Below are positions 6,858 through 14,316 of a DNA stretch of 28,132 nucleotides, piece after piece. Where the stretch lies: assembly GCA_938046705.1 (NCBI GenBank), contig CALIWP010000194.1, positions 1-28,132 of the forward strand, in the 5' to 3' direction. Source of the stretch: an uncultured Campylobacter sp. Lineage in GTDB: Bacteria; Campylobacterota; Campylobacteria; Campylobacterales; Campylobacteraceae. The notes under the pieces were generated by a model that did not search any database, had not been told where the DNA came from, and was given only the letters and a program-made list of their open reading frames with translations. How positions within the stretch are numbered: position 1 is the first letter of the stretch; each line of letters opens with the position of its first letter. The position numbers were made by a program, and so were the translations under genes.

Positions 6858-7366
6858 CTAAAAACCAAGACGTATATAGAAAACAGCTGCTTTATAGGAT
6901 ACATACCAACTCCTTGCATAAGGAAATCAAGCGTAATCACGCGTGGCAAGACTGGCTAAGGCTGCGTTTCGGCGTCGAAAGCTCAAAGGATCTTAGTATC
7001 AGCGAGCTAAATTTGGCGCTTGATATACTGCTTGGCAACTTGCCCGATAGGCTTGATTTTAAGCCCGATACCTTGGGGCGAAATTTGGTTGCAAACGCGC
7101 GCATAGACGCAAACAAATCAAGCAAAAAACAAAGCGGCGAGGCGGATAAAAAGATAAGCCGCAAGCAGTTTAATCTCATCGCGGCTAAGGCAGCAGAGCT
7201 AAACATGGACGAGTTTTCTTTGATGAAATTTATAGCTAAGCAAACGCGCGTACTCGTGCCTAAAATAGATCTTTTGCCAAAGATAAGGCAAGAGGACGCC
7301 ACAAAGATAATCACCGGGCTTGAAAAGATAATTAAATTTAAGAAAGATAAAGAGGTTAGGCGGTGA
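6854..7366 (+). CDS. gemA: GemA-like regulatory protein
   Basis: A 170-residue protein starting at ATG 6854 (AAGGAGTGAAAA upstream). The N-terminal block (RKQLLYRIHTNSLHKEI), then WQDWLRLRFGVESSKDLS, and the C-terminal SRKQFNLIAAKAAELNMDEF match the Mu GemA family (phage GemA, DUF1018). In Mu, GemA modulates host gene expression and DNA topology during development. The middle is variable and basic. The next gene starts inside its stop (GTGA). Confidence 0.85.
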   Translation: MTKNQDVYRKQLLYRIHTNSLHKEIKRNHAWQDWLRLRFGVESSKDLSISELNLALDILLGNLPDRLDFKPDTLGRNLVANARIDANKSSKKQSGEADKKISRKQFNLIAAKAAELNMDEFSLMKFIAKQTRVLVPKIDLLPKIRQEDATKIITGLEKIIKFKKDKEVRR

Positions 7367-7548
7367 TATGTCCTAAATGCGCCTTTGAAAAAACAAAGGT
7401 GATCAGCACCATAAAAAGCACCGTAAACGAAAGGTGGCGAAAGTGCCCGCAGTGTGGAGCCACATTCGTGACGGTTGAGATAGTAAAAATAGACGACGAC
7501 TTAAAGAAATACGTAAAAGAAATTTTAAAGGAAGACGATGAGCGGTAA
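7363..7548 (+). CDS. Small Cys4 zinc-ribbon protein (61 aa)
   Basis: Starts at GTG 7363, overlapping the gemA-like stop. CPKC at residues 3-6 and CPQC at 28-31 form a probable zinc ribbon, followed by a hydrophobic strand (TFVTVEIVKI) and an acidic C-terminal helix. The layout resembles Ogr/Delta-type transcription activators or the NrdR zinc ribbon, but the protein is short and lacks other domains. It may be a small DNA-binding transcription factor. It overlaps the next gene by 11 bases. Confidence 0.65.
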   Translation: MICPKCAFEKTKVISTIKSTVNERWRKCPQCGATFVTVEIVKIDDDLKKYVKEILKEDDER

Positions 7549-8509
7549 CTACGACGGCACAAGGACGGATTTTATTCGTCCGCGGAGTAAAAATAGATTT
7601 GATTTTTTAAACGCTCCTAGTATCGACGAGCTTTGCGCTCTTGAAGATAGGCAAATTTTACTCCCCGGCTTTTTGTTAGAAAAAAGTATAAACATAGTTT
7701 GGGGTAGAAGCGGACTAGGTAAGACGTGGCTATGTTTCGCGCTAGCCAAGCACCTATCTAAAATGGGTTTTGAGAGCGTATACCTCGACGCCGATAACGG
7801 AGCCCAGCTCATAAAAGATAGAGGTTATGACCGCGTTATAAAAGAGCTTGACGGGTCTATGACCTACGTAAACGCAGATCTTATGGACGATGCCAAAAGC
7901 GGGATGAGCGATATTTTTAAATCCATCGAGGATAACGCGGAAAAAGGCTACGATAAAGCTCTTTTTATCCTAGATAGCCTCTCGTTTTTTCTGGGTGAAG
8001 ACGTATACGACGAGGCAAAGATTCATAAACTCATAACCTTTTGTAAGCGCATAAGAAGAGCCGGCGGCACGCTCATCGTGATAGCTCACGCCACCAAGGC
8101 CGGTGGCAACATAAGAGGCAGCGGTTCGCTCATAAATAGCGTAGACGAAGTGTGGGAAGCTACGACTATGCCCTCAAAACAAGGCGAGTTAAATTTTATC
8201 CTAGAGCCTTATAAACGCCGTTTAAACGTCGAAAAATCAGCGTTTAATATCCGCTGCGGCGAATGCGCTTTAACGCAAACGGATCCCGCAAGTCTAGAAA
8301 TCTCTCAAAAAGAGCTAGATAGAGCCGAAAATATCAAAGAGATTTTATCGAGCGGCCCGCTCAATCAAAACAAAATTTATAAGGGACTAGGCATCTCAAA
8401 AGGCGACCGCGCGACGCAAAGAGTGCTTGAACGATTTGAGGGCATATTTTGGCAAAGCTTTGAGGGGACGAATAAAAGTAAAAATTATGCTTTAATAGAG
8501 CAAGGATAA
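7538..8509 (+). CDS. RecA-fold AAA_25/RepA-like ATPase
   Basis: A 323-residue protein starting at ATG 7538 (AAAGGAAGACG upstream). Walker A is GRSGLGKT at 56-63. Walker B ends LFILDSL with D146. A RecA-type motif IVIAHATK follows at about 185-192, then a C-terminal winged-helix-like region (about 265-323). This matches the AAA_25 / plasmid RepA-like hexameric ATPase group used as replicative helicase or loader. In a transposing phage it may assist replication fork assembly. It ends the early block before triple-box copy 2. Confidence 0.8.
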   Translation: MSGNYDGTRTDFIRPRSKNRFDFLNAPSIDELCALEDRQILLPGFLLEKSINIVWGRSGLGKTWLCFALAKHLSKMGFESVYLDADNGAQLIKDRGYDRVIKELDGSMTYVNADLMDDAKSGMSDIFKSIEDNAEKGYDKALFILDSLSFFLGEDVYDEAKIHKLITFCKRIRRAGGTLIVIAHATKAGGNIRGSGSLINSVDEVWEATTMPSKQGELNFILEPYKRRLNVEKSAFNIRCGECALTQTDPASLEISQKELDRAENIKEILSSGPLNQNKIYKGLGISKGDRATQRVLERFEGIFWQSFEGTNKSKNYALIEQG

Positions 8510-8524
8510 AAAATAAACAAATTT

Positions 8525-8610
8525 GCGAACACCTGAAATGAAAGCCTTTATTTCAGGGCTTTGGCGGTGTTGCAAGTGTTCGCAAATACCAAATTTTAAT
8601 CTGCGAACAC
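8525..8610 (+). promoter_or_regulatory. Triple GCGAACAC structured element, copy 2 (upstream of nuclease gene)
   Basis: GCGAACAC at 8525-8532, its complement GTGTTCGC at 8576-8583 and a third GCGAACAC at 8603-8610 repeat the geometry of copy 1 exactly. The inner stem AAAGCC/GGCTTT and the block AGGGCTTT are kept, while the loop sequence differs. CCTGAAAT/ATTTCAGG gives an extra alternative stem. The third box lies just upstream of a -10-like TAAAAT (8622-8627), so it may be an operator over the nuclease promoter. Confidence 0.75.
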
Positions 8611-8633
8611 CCAAAAAATGCTAAAATACCACT

Positions 8634-9095
8634 ATGAAAAATCTCACTAAAATTTTAACCATCCTTGCTTTTGTATTTAGCTTTGCTGGCGCTGATGTGT
8701 TGTTTGGTAAGGTTGTAAAGATCACAGATGGCGATACAATCACGGTGCTTGATGGACTAAGTGTGCAGCATAAGATCAGACTTTTTGGCATAGATGCCCC
8801 AGAAAAAAAGCAAGCTTATGGCAATGCCGCAAAACAGCATCTAAGCAATATGATAGTAGCTAAATTTGTAAAGATTGAATACGGCTCGAAGGACAGATAT
8901 AAAAGGATATTAGGCACAGTATTTCTTGGCAATGAAGATATAAACGCAAAAATGGTTAAAGATGGCTTTGCTTGGGCGTTTGTGAGATACTCAAAAAGAT
9001 ATAAAAAAGAAGAATATGAAGCAAGGACGCATAGGCGTGGACTGTGGAGTGATACAAACGTCATCGCTCCTTGGGATTTTAGAAAGAAAAAATAG
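8634..9095 (+). CDS. Secreted thermonuclease (SNase family)
   Basis: A 153-residue protein. Residues 1-20 are a signal peptide (MKNLTKILTILAFVFSFAGA), so the mature enzyme is periplasmic or exported. The SNase core has KITDGDTITV, IRLFGIDAPE and RYKRILGTVF, carrying the expected aspartates, the arginine pair and the glutamate of staphylococcal nuclease. It would cut DNA or RNA. No clear ribosome site precedes ATG 8634. The gene is more AT-rich than its neighbours and has its own putative -10, which marks it as a cargo gene. It converges with the gpG-like gene with no spacing. A DNase on a C. jejuni Mu-like element is known to block natural transformation, so a similar role is possible. Confidence 0.9.
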   Translation: MKNLTKILTILAFVFSFAGADVLFGKVVKITDGDTITVLDGLSVQHKIRLFGIDAPEKKQAYGNAAKQHLSNMIVAKFVKIEYGSKDRYKRILGTVFLGNEDINAKMVKDGFAWAFVRYSKRYKKEEYEARTHRRGLWSDTNVIAPWDFRKKK

Positions 9096-9686
9096 CTACT
9101 TCTTAAACACCTTTAAAACCTCATTTTCTAAATAATCATTTATATCTTTGGCAAGTTTTGGCTCTAAATTTCCACTGCTATCTATTGGCAGAAACGGGCG
9201 AGCGGGGATATTTATCTTTTTGTGTTTGCCAGCTCTTGTCGTGCCAAACTGGTGCGTAAGCCCGTAAGCAAATCCGCCGCTTGAGCTATTGTTTGAGACC
9301 GTAACGCTCTTTGCGCTAGCTCTCACGACCCAATGCCCGGCAAGCGCCCCCGAAAGCACTAAAATTTTCCTGCTGCCGCCCGCGCCGAATACGCTTAAAA
9401 AAGACTTCTTTTGCTTTTTTCCGTTTTTATAGTAGGCGTTTTGCCTGCCCCGTTTGACGTTTTTTATCCCGCCGCCCCCGAAATTTGCAAAGGCCGTAAC
9501 CGACGATAACGGCTTCCATCTTTGCCCGAACGGACTCGTTTCGTTTTCAAAACTCTCCATTATGGAGTTTTTTATCATACCGCCGATCGTGTTTAGCTTG
9601 CGCCGCATTCCCGCTTCATCCAGACTGGATTCTAGTGCTTGAAGCTTTCTTTGGATCTCTTCAAGGCCTCGTAACTCTATAGGCAT
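9096..9686 (-). CDS. gpG-like virion morphogenesis protein
   Basis: A 196-residue protein starting at ATG 9684-9686 behind AAAAGGATAAAA. The N-terminus (LRGLEEIQRKLQALESSL), the SFENETSPFGQRWKPLS block and the C-terminal HQFGTTRAGKHKKINIPARP match the phage virion morphogenesis (tail completion, Mu gpG / P2 gpS-like) family. It would act in head completion or head-tail joining. It is the last gene of the leftward head operon and its stop abuts the stop of the thermonuclease gene, with no terminator between them. Confidence 0.85.
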   Translation of the reverse strand: MPIELRGLEEIQRKLQALESSLDEAGMRRKLNTIGGMIKNSIMESFENETSPFGQRWKPLSSVTAFANFGGGGIKNVKRGRQNAYYKNGKKQKKSFLSVFGAGGSRKILVLSGALAGHWVVRASAKSVTVSNNSSSGGFAYGLTHQFGTTRAGKHKKINIPARPFLPIDSSGNLEPKLAKDINDYLENEVLKVFKK

Positions 9687-9694
9687 TTTTATCC

Positions 9695-9709
9695 TTTTTG
9701 TGGTATAAT
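9695..9709 (+). promoter_or_regulatory. Campylobacter-type extended -10 promoter, plus strand
   Basis: TTTTTG (9695-9700), three bases, then a perfect TATAAT (9704-9709), with a predicted start near 9716. It points away from the leftward head operon and toward the structured RNA at 9716-9817. The T-run is also the complement of the gpG-like ribosome site, so only the TATAAT part is independent evidence. Confidence 0.5.
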
Positions 9710-9715
9710 TACATT

Positions 9716-9817
9716 AACCGGGGCGCAGATTGCTAAGCCTTTGTGCAGGTAACGGCGTGGGGCAAATATGCCGCTTATGTTGCGGGTTCAAATCCCGCCC
9801 GCCCCGAACACCTTTTT
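9716..9817 (+). ncRNA. Structured RNA with tRNA-like T-arm, antisense to head operon
   Basis: CGGGGCG (9719-9725) pairs perfectly with CGCCCCG (9800-9806), like an acceptor stem. GCGGG-TTCAAAT-CCCGC (9782-9798) is a canonical T-arm with the TTC-R-A loop pattern. Between them TAAGC (9734-9738) pairs with GCTTA (9773-9777), and GGCGTG (9754-9759) with TATGCC (9767-9772) through G-U pairs, giving a GGGCAAA loop. There is no normal D-arm, no U before the putative anticodon, and no CCA. Five T follow at 9813-9817, as in a terminator. It fills the MuF-gpG gap and overlaps the MuF stop. A degenerate or specialised tRNA, a tmRNA-like decoy, or an antisense regulator are all possible. Confidence 0.5.
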
Positions 9818-11050
9818 GATCGATCCGTTTCTAATAAGCCCTACAATATCTCCTTTATTTGCCTTATCTAGCGTCAAAAGGTAGTTCTTTATCTTAAATT
9901 TTTTATGAGTCTTAGATATTTCTATGGGTATTAAATTTAACTTCGTATCGTCTTTTTCGTCTTTAAAAATGAACACTATATTGTTTTTGTCGTCTCTCGT
10001 ATCGACGTAAGCATTGTTTTGATCATCTAAAATTTTAACTATTTGCCTTATTTCCTCAACTCTAAATGCATGCTCATAAGCGCTTTTTCTCTTTGGCGAG
10101 GCATGTATAAGGCGATCTTTTGTTAGGATTATCCCGCCGCTATTTACGTCTAGCCCTAAAATTTTACTCGCGGCATTTGCGATAGCTTCGCCTAAAAGCC
10201 CGACTTGCACCATATTTATGGGCGTTTTTGGATCGTCTTTAACGATGATTTGTTCTACGGCTTCATCAAGCCCGCTTTGCCATATGTATAGATTTCTTTT
10301 GCGCTCGAGTTTGCCTAAAAAAGCCTTGGCGTTTTTATAAAAGTCCTCTGAAACGGCTTTGTCTTTTAGTTTTTCTACTTTGTCCGCAAATACCGCATCA
10401 AGAATATCCGTTTTGCCTACGTTATACGCCCAGTCCGGATGTGGCTCTACGCTCGGGATATTTTCGGTAATGCTCCAGCCTCTGCTTTTTAGCTCTTGTT
10501 TGGTGTATGCTCTTGCTTTGCAGCGGCAATTCCAGGCGTTTGGCGGATAGTGCGTATCCCAAAACGGATGGTCTTTAGGCAAGATAACGCCGTGCAAGGC
10601 TCTATGCGAGGCTCTGGTTTTGCTATCGAGTACGGCAGTGTAGCGTAGAAACTCGGCGTCCGAGCTCATCGCCTCTTCGTATGCGCCCACGGCGTAAGCT
10701 ACGCGCATATTCGTATTGTATATATTTTTAAGCCTGCGGGATCCAACGTAAATTTGTTTGATTTCTCCGGTTTTTGGATCCTTGGCATCTACGTTTCCAA
10801 GCCAGCCTTTTTTAGCGAGAGTGGGCAACAAACTTTTCTTCCACTCGTCAAACCCCAGTCCGTTTTTGGCAGCATACGCTAGGCTTTCTTGAACATCTGA
10901 AAGCAAATCCAGCTGCGTGATCTTGGCTACTGTAAAAGCCCTATGATGAGCGCCGTGCATGATCTCGTCGTAATCAAAATGCACCTCGGGGCGCTTTTGT
11001 CTGAGATATTCGATTACCTTTGTAGGCTCGGCATAAAAGTCAAATTTCAC
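9788..11050 (-). CDS. MuF-like head protein with PBECR-type toxin-like C-terminus
   Basis: I choose GTG 11048-11050 (product starting MKFDFYAEP) because AAAAGG stands six bases before it and MuF proteins begin this way; a TTG at 11116 would only add repeat-derived residues. The product is 420 residues. The MuF domain includes HHRAFTVAK, ASHRALHGVILPKDHPFW and the Cys-rich end PPNAWNCRCKAR, typical of the minor head protein ejected with or near the portal. Residues about 275-420 form a separate domain with LIHASPKRK (H316), a YVDTRDDKNNIVFIFKD strand and a lysine-rich C-terminus. That fits the phage barnase-EndoU-colicin-RelE-like (PBECR) nuclease domains fused to MuF. No immunity gene is obvious next to it. 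Confidence 0.85.
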   Translation of the reverse strand: MKFDFYAEPTKVIEYLRQKRPEVHFDYDEIMHGAHHRAFTVAKITQLDLLSDVQESLAYAAKNGLGFDEWKKSLLPTLAKKGWLGNVDAKDPKTGEIKQIYVGSRRLKNIYNTNMRVAYAVGAYEEAMSSDAEFLRYTAVLDSKTRASHRALHGVILPKDHPFWDTHYPPNAWNCRCKARAYTKQELKSRGWSITENIPSVEPHPDWAYNVGKTDILDAVFADKVEKLKDKAVSEDFYKNAKAFLGKLERKRNLYIWQSGLDEAVEQIIVKDDPKTPINMVQVGLLGEAIANAASKILGLDVNSGGIILTKDRLIHASPKRKSAYEHAFRVEEIRQIVKILDDQNNAYVDTRDDKNNIVFIFKDEKDDTKLNLIPIEISKTHKKFKIKNYLLTLDKANKGDIVGLIRNGSIKKVFGAGGI

Positions 11051-11189
11051 AACATGCCTTTTGACTTCGCGGTCCGGCAAAGCCGGCCCTTGCGATGAAG
11101 GGCTTCGCCCTTTCAAAACCCCTAAAGCCCTGCCTTGCGGCGGGTTCCCTTTTGTTCATTTTTAACTTAGCTTCGCGCCTGCTACTCAC
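11040..11189 (-). CDS. 49-aa bridging ORF between portal and MuF genes, over repeat R1 copy B (doubtful)
   Basis: GTG 11187-11189 overlaps the portal stop by GTGA and the ORF ends 11 bases inside the MuF-like gene, so it spans the gap exactly. The peptide contains FRGFERAKPFIARAGFAG then RSQK, aligning with FRGLQRALALARSLGFAQ then RSEK from the ORF at 6744, because both read R1 in the same frame. More likely a read-through of the repeat than a selected protein. Confidence 0.25.
   Translation of the reverse strand: MSSRREAKLKMNKREPAARQGFRGFERAKPFIARAGFAGPRSQKACCEI
11071..11128 (-). repeat. Two-hairpin dispersed repeat R1, copy B
   Basis: The 22-base core lies at 11107-11128 on the minus strand, with variable bases TG. 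Hairpin 1 is AAGGGC/GCCCTT (11098-11112). Hairpin 2 is CCGGC/GCCGG around AAA (11074-11086). Stem sequences differ from copies A and C while pairing is kept. Confidence 0.7.
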
Positions 11190-12490
11190 AACATCCCTTT
11201 TATATGCGCGTTTGCGATGATTTTTTCAAGCACCTCTTCAACGGCGTCAAGGTCGGCGCCCGGAAAAGCTTGCAGCATATTTTCGTAAACCTCCTCGAAA
11301 CTATCCGCGTTTTTAACGATATCCAAGATGGCTTTTTCTATCTGAGCCTCTTCGTCTTTGGTGTTTGCACCAAAAGCCGCCTTATCTATCTCGTCAAGAA
11401 ACAACCGCTTTTCTTTAGCGTTTTTTTCGAGTTTAAAATTTGAATTCTTTACAGGCTCCGGCAGATCGAATTCTTTAGCCATATCTTTTGGGCTCATCTG
11501 GTAGCCCATAGGATGCAGGATGGATAGCACCTGCGCGCGCTGGAGTAGATCGCTATCCTTTTCTATCTGGATATTTAAATCGGCTTTTTTGCCGAACATC
11601 TTATAAAAATTTTGCACTTCTCTGGCGGCAAATTTGACGTCGCCGGCGAGTATCTCTTTGCGGTTATAGTCGTGCACCTTGCTCATCGCAAAGCTGCCCG
11701 TAGAGCTAACGTTGGAGCTTAGCACCGAGCCGTTTATAACCTTTGCTATTTCGCCGTCGCAGTAGCGAACGAACTCCATAAAATCGGCCTGAGATCCGCG
11801 CCCTTCTAAAACCTTGACCGTATCGCTTGGTCCAAATACTCCGTATGAGCCGCTACGCAAGTTTTTAAATGCTTCGGCCATAAGCGAGATAACCTTTTCG
11901 TCTCCGCTGGCGCTATTGCCGATTAGGGGCGGCACGCCTAAAAACTCGGTAAATTTAAGATACTGGCTGAGCACATAGTGCTTGGCGTAGACTATCCATA
12001 AAACCTTTAGCAGTACGGGCTTTGCCGTGATGGATAGGTAAAATGGGGGTTTGGCTACTATATCTTTGCCTTTGACGTTTAGATGAGGCTTGTTTTCCTC
12101 AAATCGTATAAACTCCCGGTCCACTTTAGACACGCCAAGCGACGCGTCGTCTTTTAAATATAACTCAATCAAGCTAAAACCGAAAACTCTAGCCTCGACG
12201 CTTGCTTTTATGAGCTCTTCTATGTTTTCGTTCTCGTCTTCTCCCAGCGAGTGGGTAAAGAATTTGTTCGTGATAGACGATATTCTTTTTTCGCACTCGG
12301 CGCCCACGGAGCTATCTTTGTCTTCGATCAGGCTAAATACGGAAAACATCTCTTGCTGGTTTTTGGTAAGTAGCGCGGCTCTAATTTTGCCGCTTGAAAG
12401 TTCGCTATAGTTTTGAATATCGGTTTTTGAATAATCGCCTCTGGGTCGTAGCGACCCTGGCATATACTTTATCGCGTCCGTTTTTTTCAC
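11186..12490 (-). CDS. Mu gp29-like portal protein (DUF935)
   Basis: A 434-residue protein starting at GTG 12488-12490 behind AAAAGGATATAA. The internal blocks LSITAKPVLLKVLWIVYAKH, YLKFTEFLGVPPLIGN, and SKVHDYNRKEILAGDVKF match the Mu-type portal family. It forms the dodecameric ring through which DNA enters and leaves the head. It lies between the large terminase and the MuF-like gene, the Mu order gp28-gp29-gp30. The C-terminal 60 residues are acidic and helical. Confidence 0.88.
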   Translation of the reverse strand: MKKTDAIKYMPGSLRPRGDYSKTDIQNYSELSSGKIRAALLTKNQQEMFSVFSLIEDKDSSVGAECEKRISSITNKFFTHSLGEDENENIEELIKASVEARVFGFSLIELYLKDDASLGVSKVDREFIRFEENKPHLNVKGKDIVAKPPFYLSITAKPVLLKVLWIVYAKHYVLSQYLKFTEFLGVPPLIGNSASGDEKVISLMAEAFKNLRSGSYGVFGPSDTVKVLEGRGSQADFMEFVRYCDGEIAKVINGSVLSSNVSSTGSFAMSKVHDYNRKEILAGDVKFAAREVQNFYKMFGKKADLNIQIEKDSDLLQRAQVLSILHPMGYQMSPKDMAKEFDLPEPVKNSNFKLEKNAKEKRLFLDEIDKAAFGANTKDEEAQIEKAILDIVKNADSFEEVYENMLQAFPGADLDAVEEVLEKIIANAHIKGML

Positions 12491-12491
12491 T

Positions 12492-12575
12492 TTATATCCT
12501 TTTCGTAAATTTGCGTTTTAAAGCGTTTTTGTGCCTTTTTGGTAGTCTTACTCTACCTAAAACGTTTTTGGACAT
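12492..12575 (-). CDS. 27-aa basic ORF upstream of portal gene (doubtful)
   Basis: ATG 12573-12575 to TAA 12492-12494 encodes MSKNVLGRVRLPKRH then KNALKRKFTKRI, extremely basic. It ends two bases before the portal start and contains the portal ribosome site, so it could couple translation. There is only a weak AGAGAG ribosome site. It could be a real small phage protein or a chance frame. Confidence 0.25.
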   Translation of the reverse strand: MSKNVLGRVRLPKRHKNALKRKFTKRI

Positions 12576-12581
12576 TCTAAA

Positions 12582-12811
12582 CGCTCTCTAACCGCCTTAA
12601 AATTGATTTTTATAAATCAGTTTCGGCTCTGCTTTGGCGAGGCGATTAGCCTATTTTAAAATCCAGCTGTTTTTGCCTCGCGTCGCAGAGTCGGTAACAT
12701 CACTCGCATCGCTTGCGCGATATACTCGCTCACTCGCTCAAGCACGGACGCGAAGCAGTTCGCGTCCTATAAATGCTTTCGCTCCCTAACCGCCTTAAAA
12801 TTGATTTTTAT
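12582..12811. repeat. 32-bp direct repeat flanking a 166-bp spacer
   Basis: The 32-base unit at 12582-12613 recurs at 12780-12811 with one mismatch (core CTAACCGCCTTAAAATTG). The right copy contains the terminase stop codon. The segment between holds repeat R2 copy 1. This explains most of the 317-base gap between the portal and terminase genes and looks like insertion or duplication of a 198-bp unit. Confidence 0.75.
12705..12767. repeat. Two-hairpin dispersed repeat R2, copy 1
   Basis: Hairpin 1 is ATCGC-TTGC-GCGAT (12708-12721). Hairpin 2 is GGACGCGAA-GCAG-TTCGCGTCC (12746-12767). Copy 2 at 14370-14434 has the same order, the same GCAG loop and a compensated stem. Intergenic, inside the direct-repeat segment. 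Confidence 0.65.
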
Positions 12812-14316
12812 TTATCTAACAAACCCCGCAAGAACTTCTCCTTGTCTTTTTGCTTTTGAAGTATCGCATTAACCTTTTCGTAATCGAAATTCGGAACCTT
12901 TGCTATACGCCAAGCCATCTCAAGACTATCAAGCCCGTCGTCGTGAGCCGATTTTGGATACGTATCAAGCTCGTCTATAAAGATGAGCGAGTTTTTATCT
13001 ATCAAAATTTGAGCGTTGTTTATCGGCGGAGTAAGGCTATCGATTCTTAGCTCTTTGGCTACCGAGTTTTTTAGCTCTACGATAGGCAGATAAATCCCTA
13101 GTTCGCGAGCTTTTTTATCGAGCATATCTTTGAAAAACTCTTGAAATTGGATCGTTTCTATGGCTATTTTTAGCGGGCGATTAAGCCTCAATATATCAAG
13201 CGCCGCGCCGATGATGCGATCTAGCATAAGCTCGGGTTTTAGTTTGAGCATTTTTATGCTTGCGTAAAATTTGCCCGCCAAATACCCAAGCGTAGCAACC
13301 GAGAAATAATCACCCTTGCTTTTGCCAAGCGCCGGGTCTATGCCCATATAATACGCGTCGCAAACGGGCATAATATCAAAGGTTTCATAACCGCTAAAAC
13401 TCGTTTCTTCGCGGCTCAAAGGAGTGTTTTGGTATTCGGACATAAACGCGGCTTTTGAGCTAATAAATTCGTTCCAATACTTTGTCTTACTTAGCGAGCT
13501 ATCATCTAAAATAAACTCGCTCAAATCCGGCTTATCGGCGTCGATATTTGACGGAAACTCTCTAACTAAAGGATAGCTAAGCGTCTTAAAATCGCGCCTG
13601 GCTTCGATACGAAAAAGCAAGCTGTCGTAGTGTAAGGTAGTGCCTACGATGATGATATTATGAGTTTCGTCTCCCCTGGCGGGCAGTTTCATTATGGCCT
13701 TTTCAAACCAATTATAAAGCTTGTCGCGCTGCGCTTTGGTCTCTACGTTTTCGTCGTTCTCAAGGTCGTCGCCTATGATGAGATCGGGGCGAAATCCTCG
13801 CCAGTTTTCGCCTCTAATTTTCTTGCCCGATCCAAATACGCTAATCTTAAAAGGAGTATTTCCGCTATAAAAAACAATCTCCTCTTCCGTCCATTTATCG
13901 CCTTTTGCGATGCCGAAATCTTTTATAAAGAGCTCGTTCTCTTCAAATTCGTTTCTGATAAATTCAAGCGTCTTTTTGCTGAGCGTAATTGTGGCTGAGA
14001 TGATGATGGCATTGCGTTTTTCTTGTTTGACCGCCGTTTTATAGATGGTATAAAGGCGCGATATTAAAGTAGTTTTTGCTGCGCCGCGGTAGGCCTTAAA
14101 GAGTAAATTTCTATTTTTGCGCGTGAGCTTGTCGGCGTTTTTGTAGAACTCTTTTCTAAAAAAGCTGGTTTCTGGAAAGCGCACGTGATGGCTAAAATAA
14201 ATTTCTACCATCTGCAAAAAGCTACTTTTGGCTCTACGTACGCGCTCTTCTTGCAAGGGGTCGCTTATACGTTTAAGCCCCTTCAGCTTTGCTCTTAAAA
14301 TTTCAATGTCGCTCAT
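12808..14316 (-). CDS. Mu gp28-like terminase large subunit
   Basis: A 502-residue DNA-packaging motor starting at ATG 14314-14316. The ATPase half has a deviant Walker A, AYRGAAKTT (residues 75-83), and Walker B DLIIGDDLE (D183/D184). The nuclease half shows YMGIDPALGKSKGDYF (D327), IAIETIQFQ (E387) and HDDGLDSLEM (D459/D460), the three acidic clusters of the RNase H-like fold. It would cut and package concatemeric or integrated DNA by headful. The start overlaps the upstream bridging ORF by ATGA. The spacing and order match Mu gp27-gp28-gp29, but the block is inverted. Confidence 0.92.
   Translation of the reverse strand: MSDIEILRAKLKGLKRISDPLQEERVRRAKSSFLQMVEIYFSHHVRFPETSFFRKEFYKNADKLTRKNRNLLFKAYRGAAKTTLISRLYTIYKTAVKQEKRNAIIISATITLSKKTLEFIRNEFEENELFIKDFGIAKGDKWTEEEIVFYSGNTPFKISVFGSGKKIRGENWRGFRPDLIIGDDLENDENVETKAQRDKLYNWFEKAIMKLPARGDETHNIIIVGTTLHYDSLLFRIEARRDFKTLSYPLVREFPSNIDADKPDLSEFILDDSSLSKTKYWNEFISSKAAFMSEYQNTPLSREETSFSGYETFDIMPVCDAYYMGIDPALGKSKGDYFSVATLGYLAGKFYASIKMLKLKPELMLDRIIGAALDILRLNRPLKIAIETIQFQEFFKDMLDKKARELGIYLPIVELKNSVAKELRIDSLTPPINNAQILIDKNSLIFIDELDTYPKSAHDDGLDSLEMAWRIAKVPNFDYEKVNAILQKQKDKEKFLRGLLDK

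Noticed and set aside
318..8509. Mu gam or mor/C homologue
   Set aside because: I looked for these in the early block, but none of the unknown genes shows a pattern good enough to name.
9719..9806. Calling the structured RNA a normal tRNA
   Set aside because: The T-arm and acceptor are good, but the D-arm, U33 and anticodon stem geometry fail and no CCA is encoded, so I left the amino acid unassigned.
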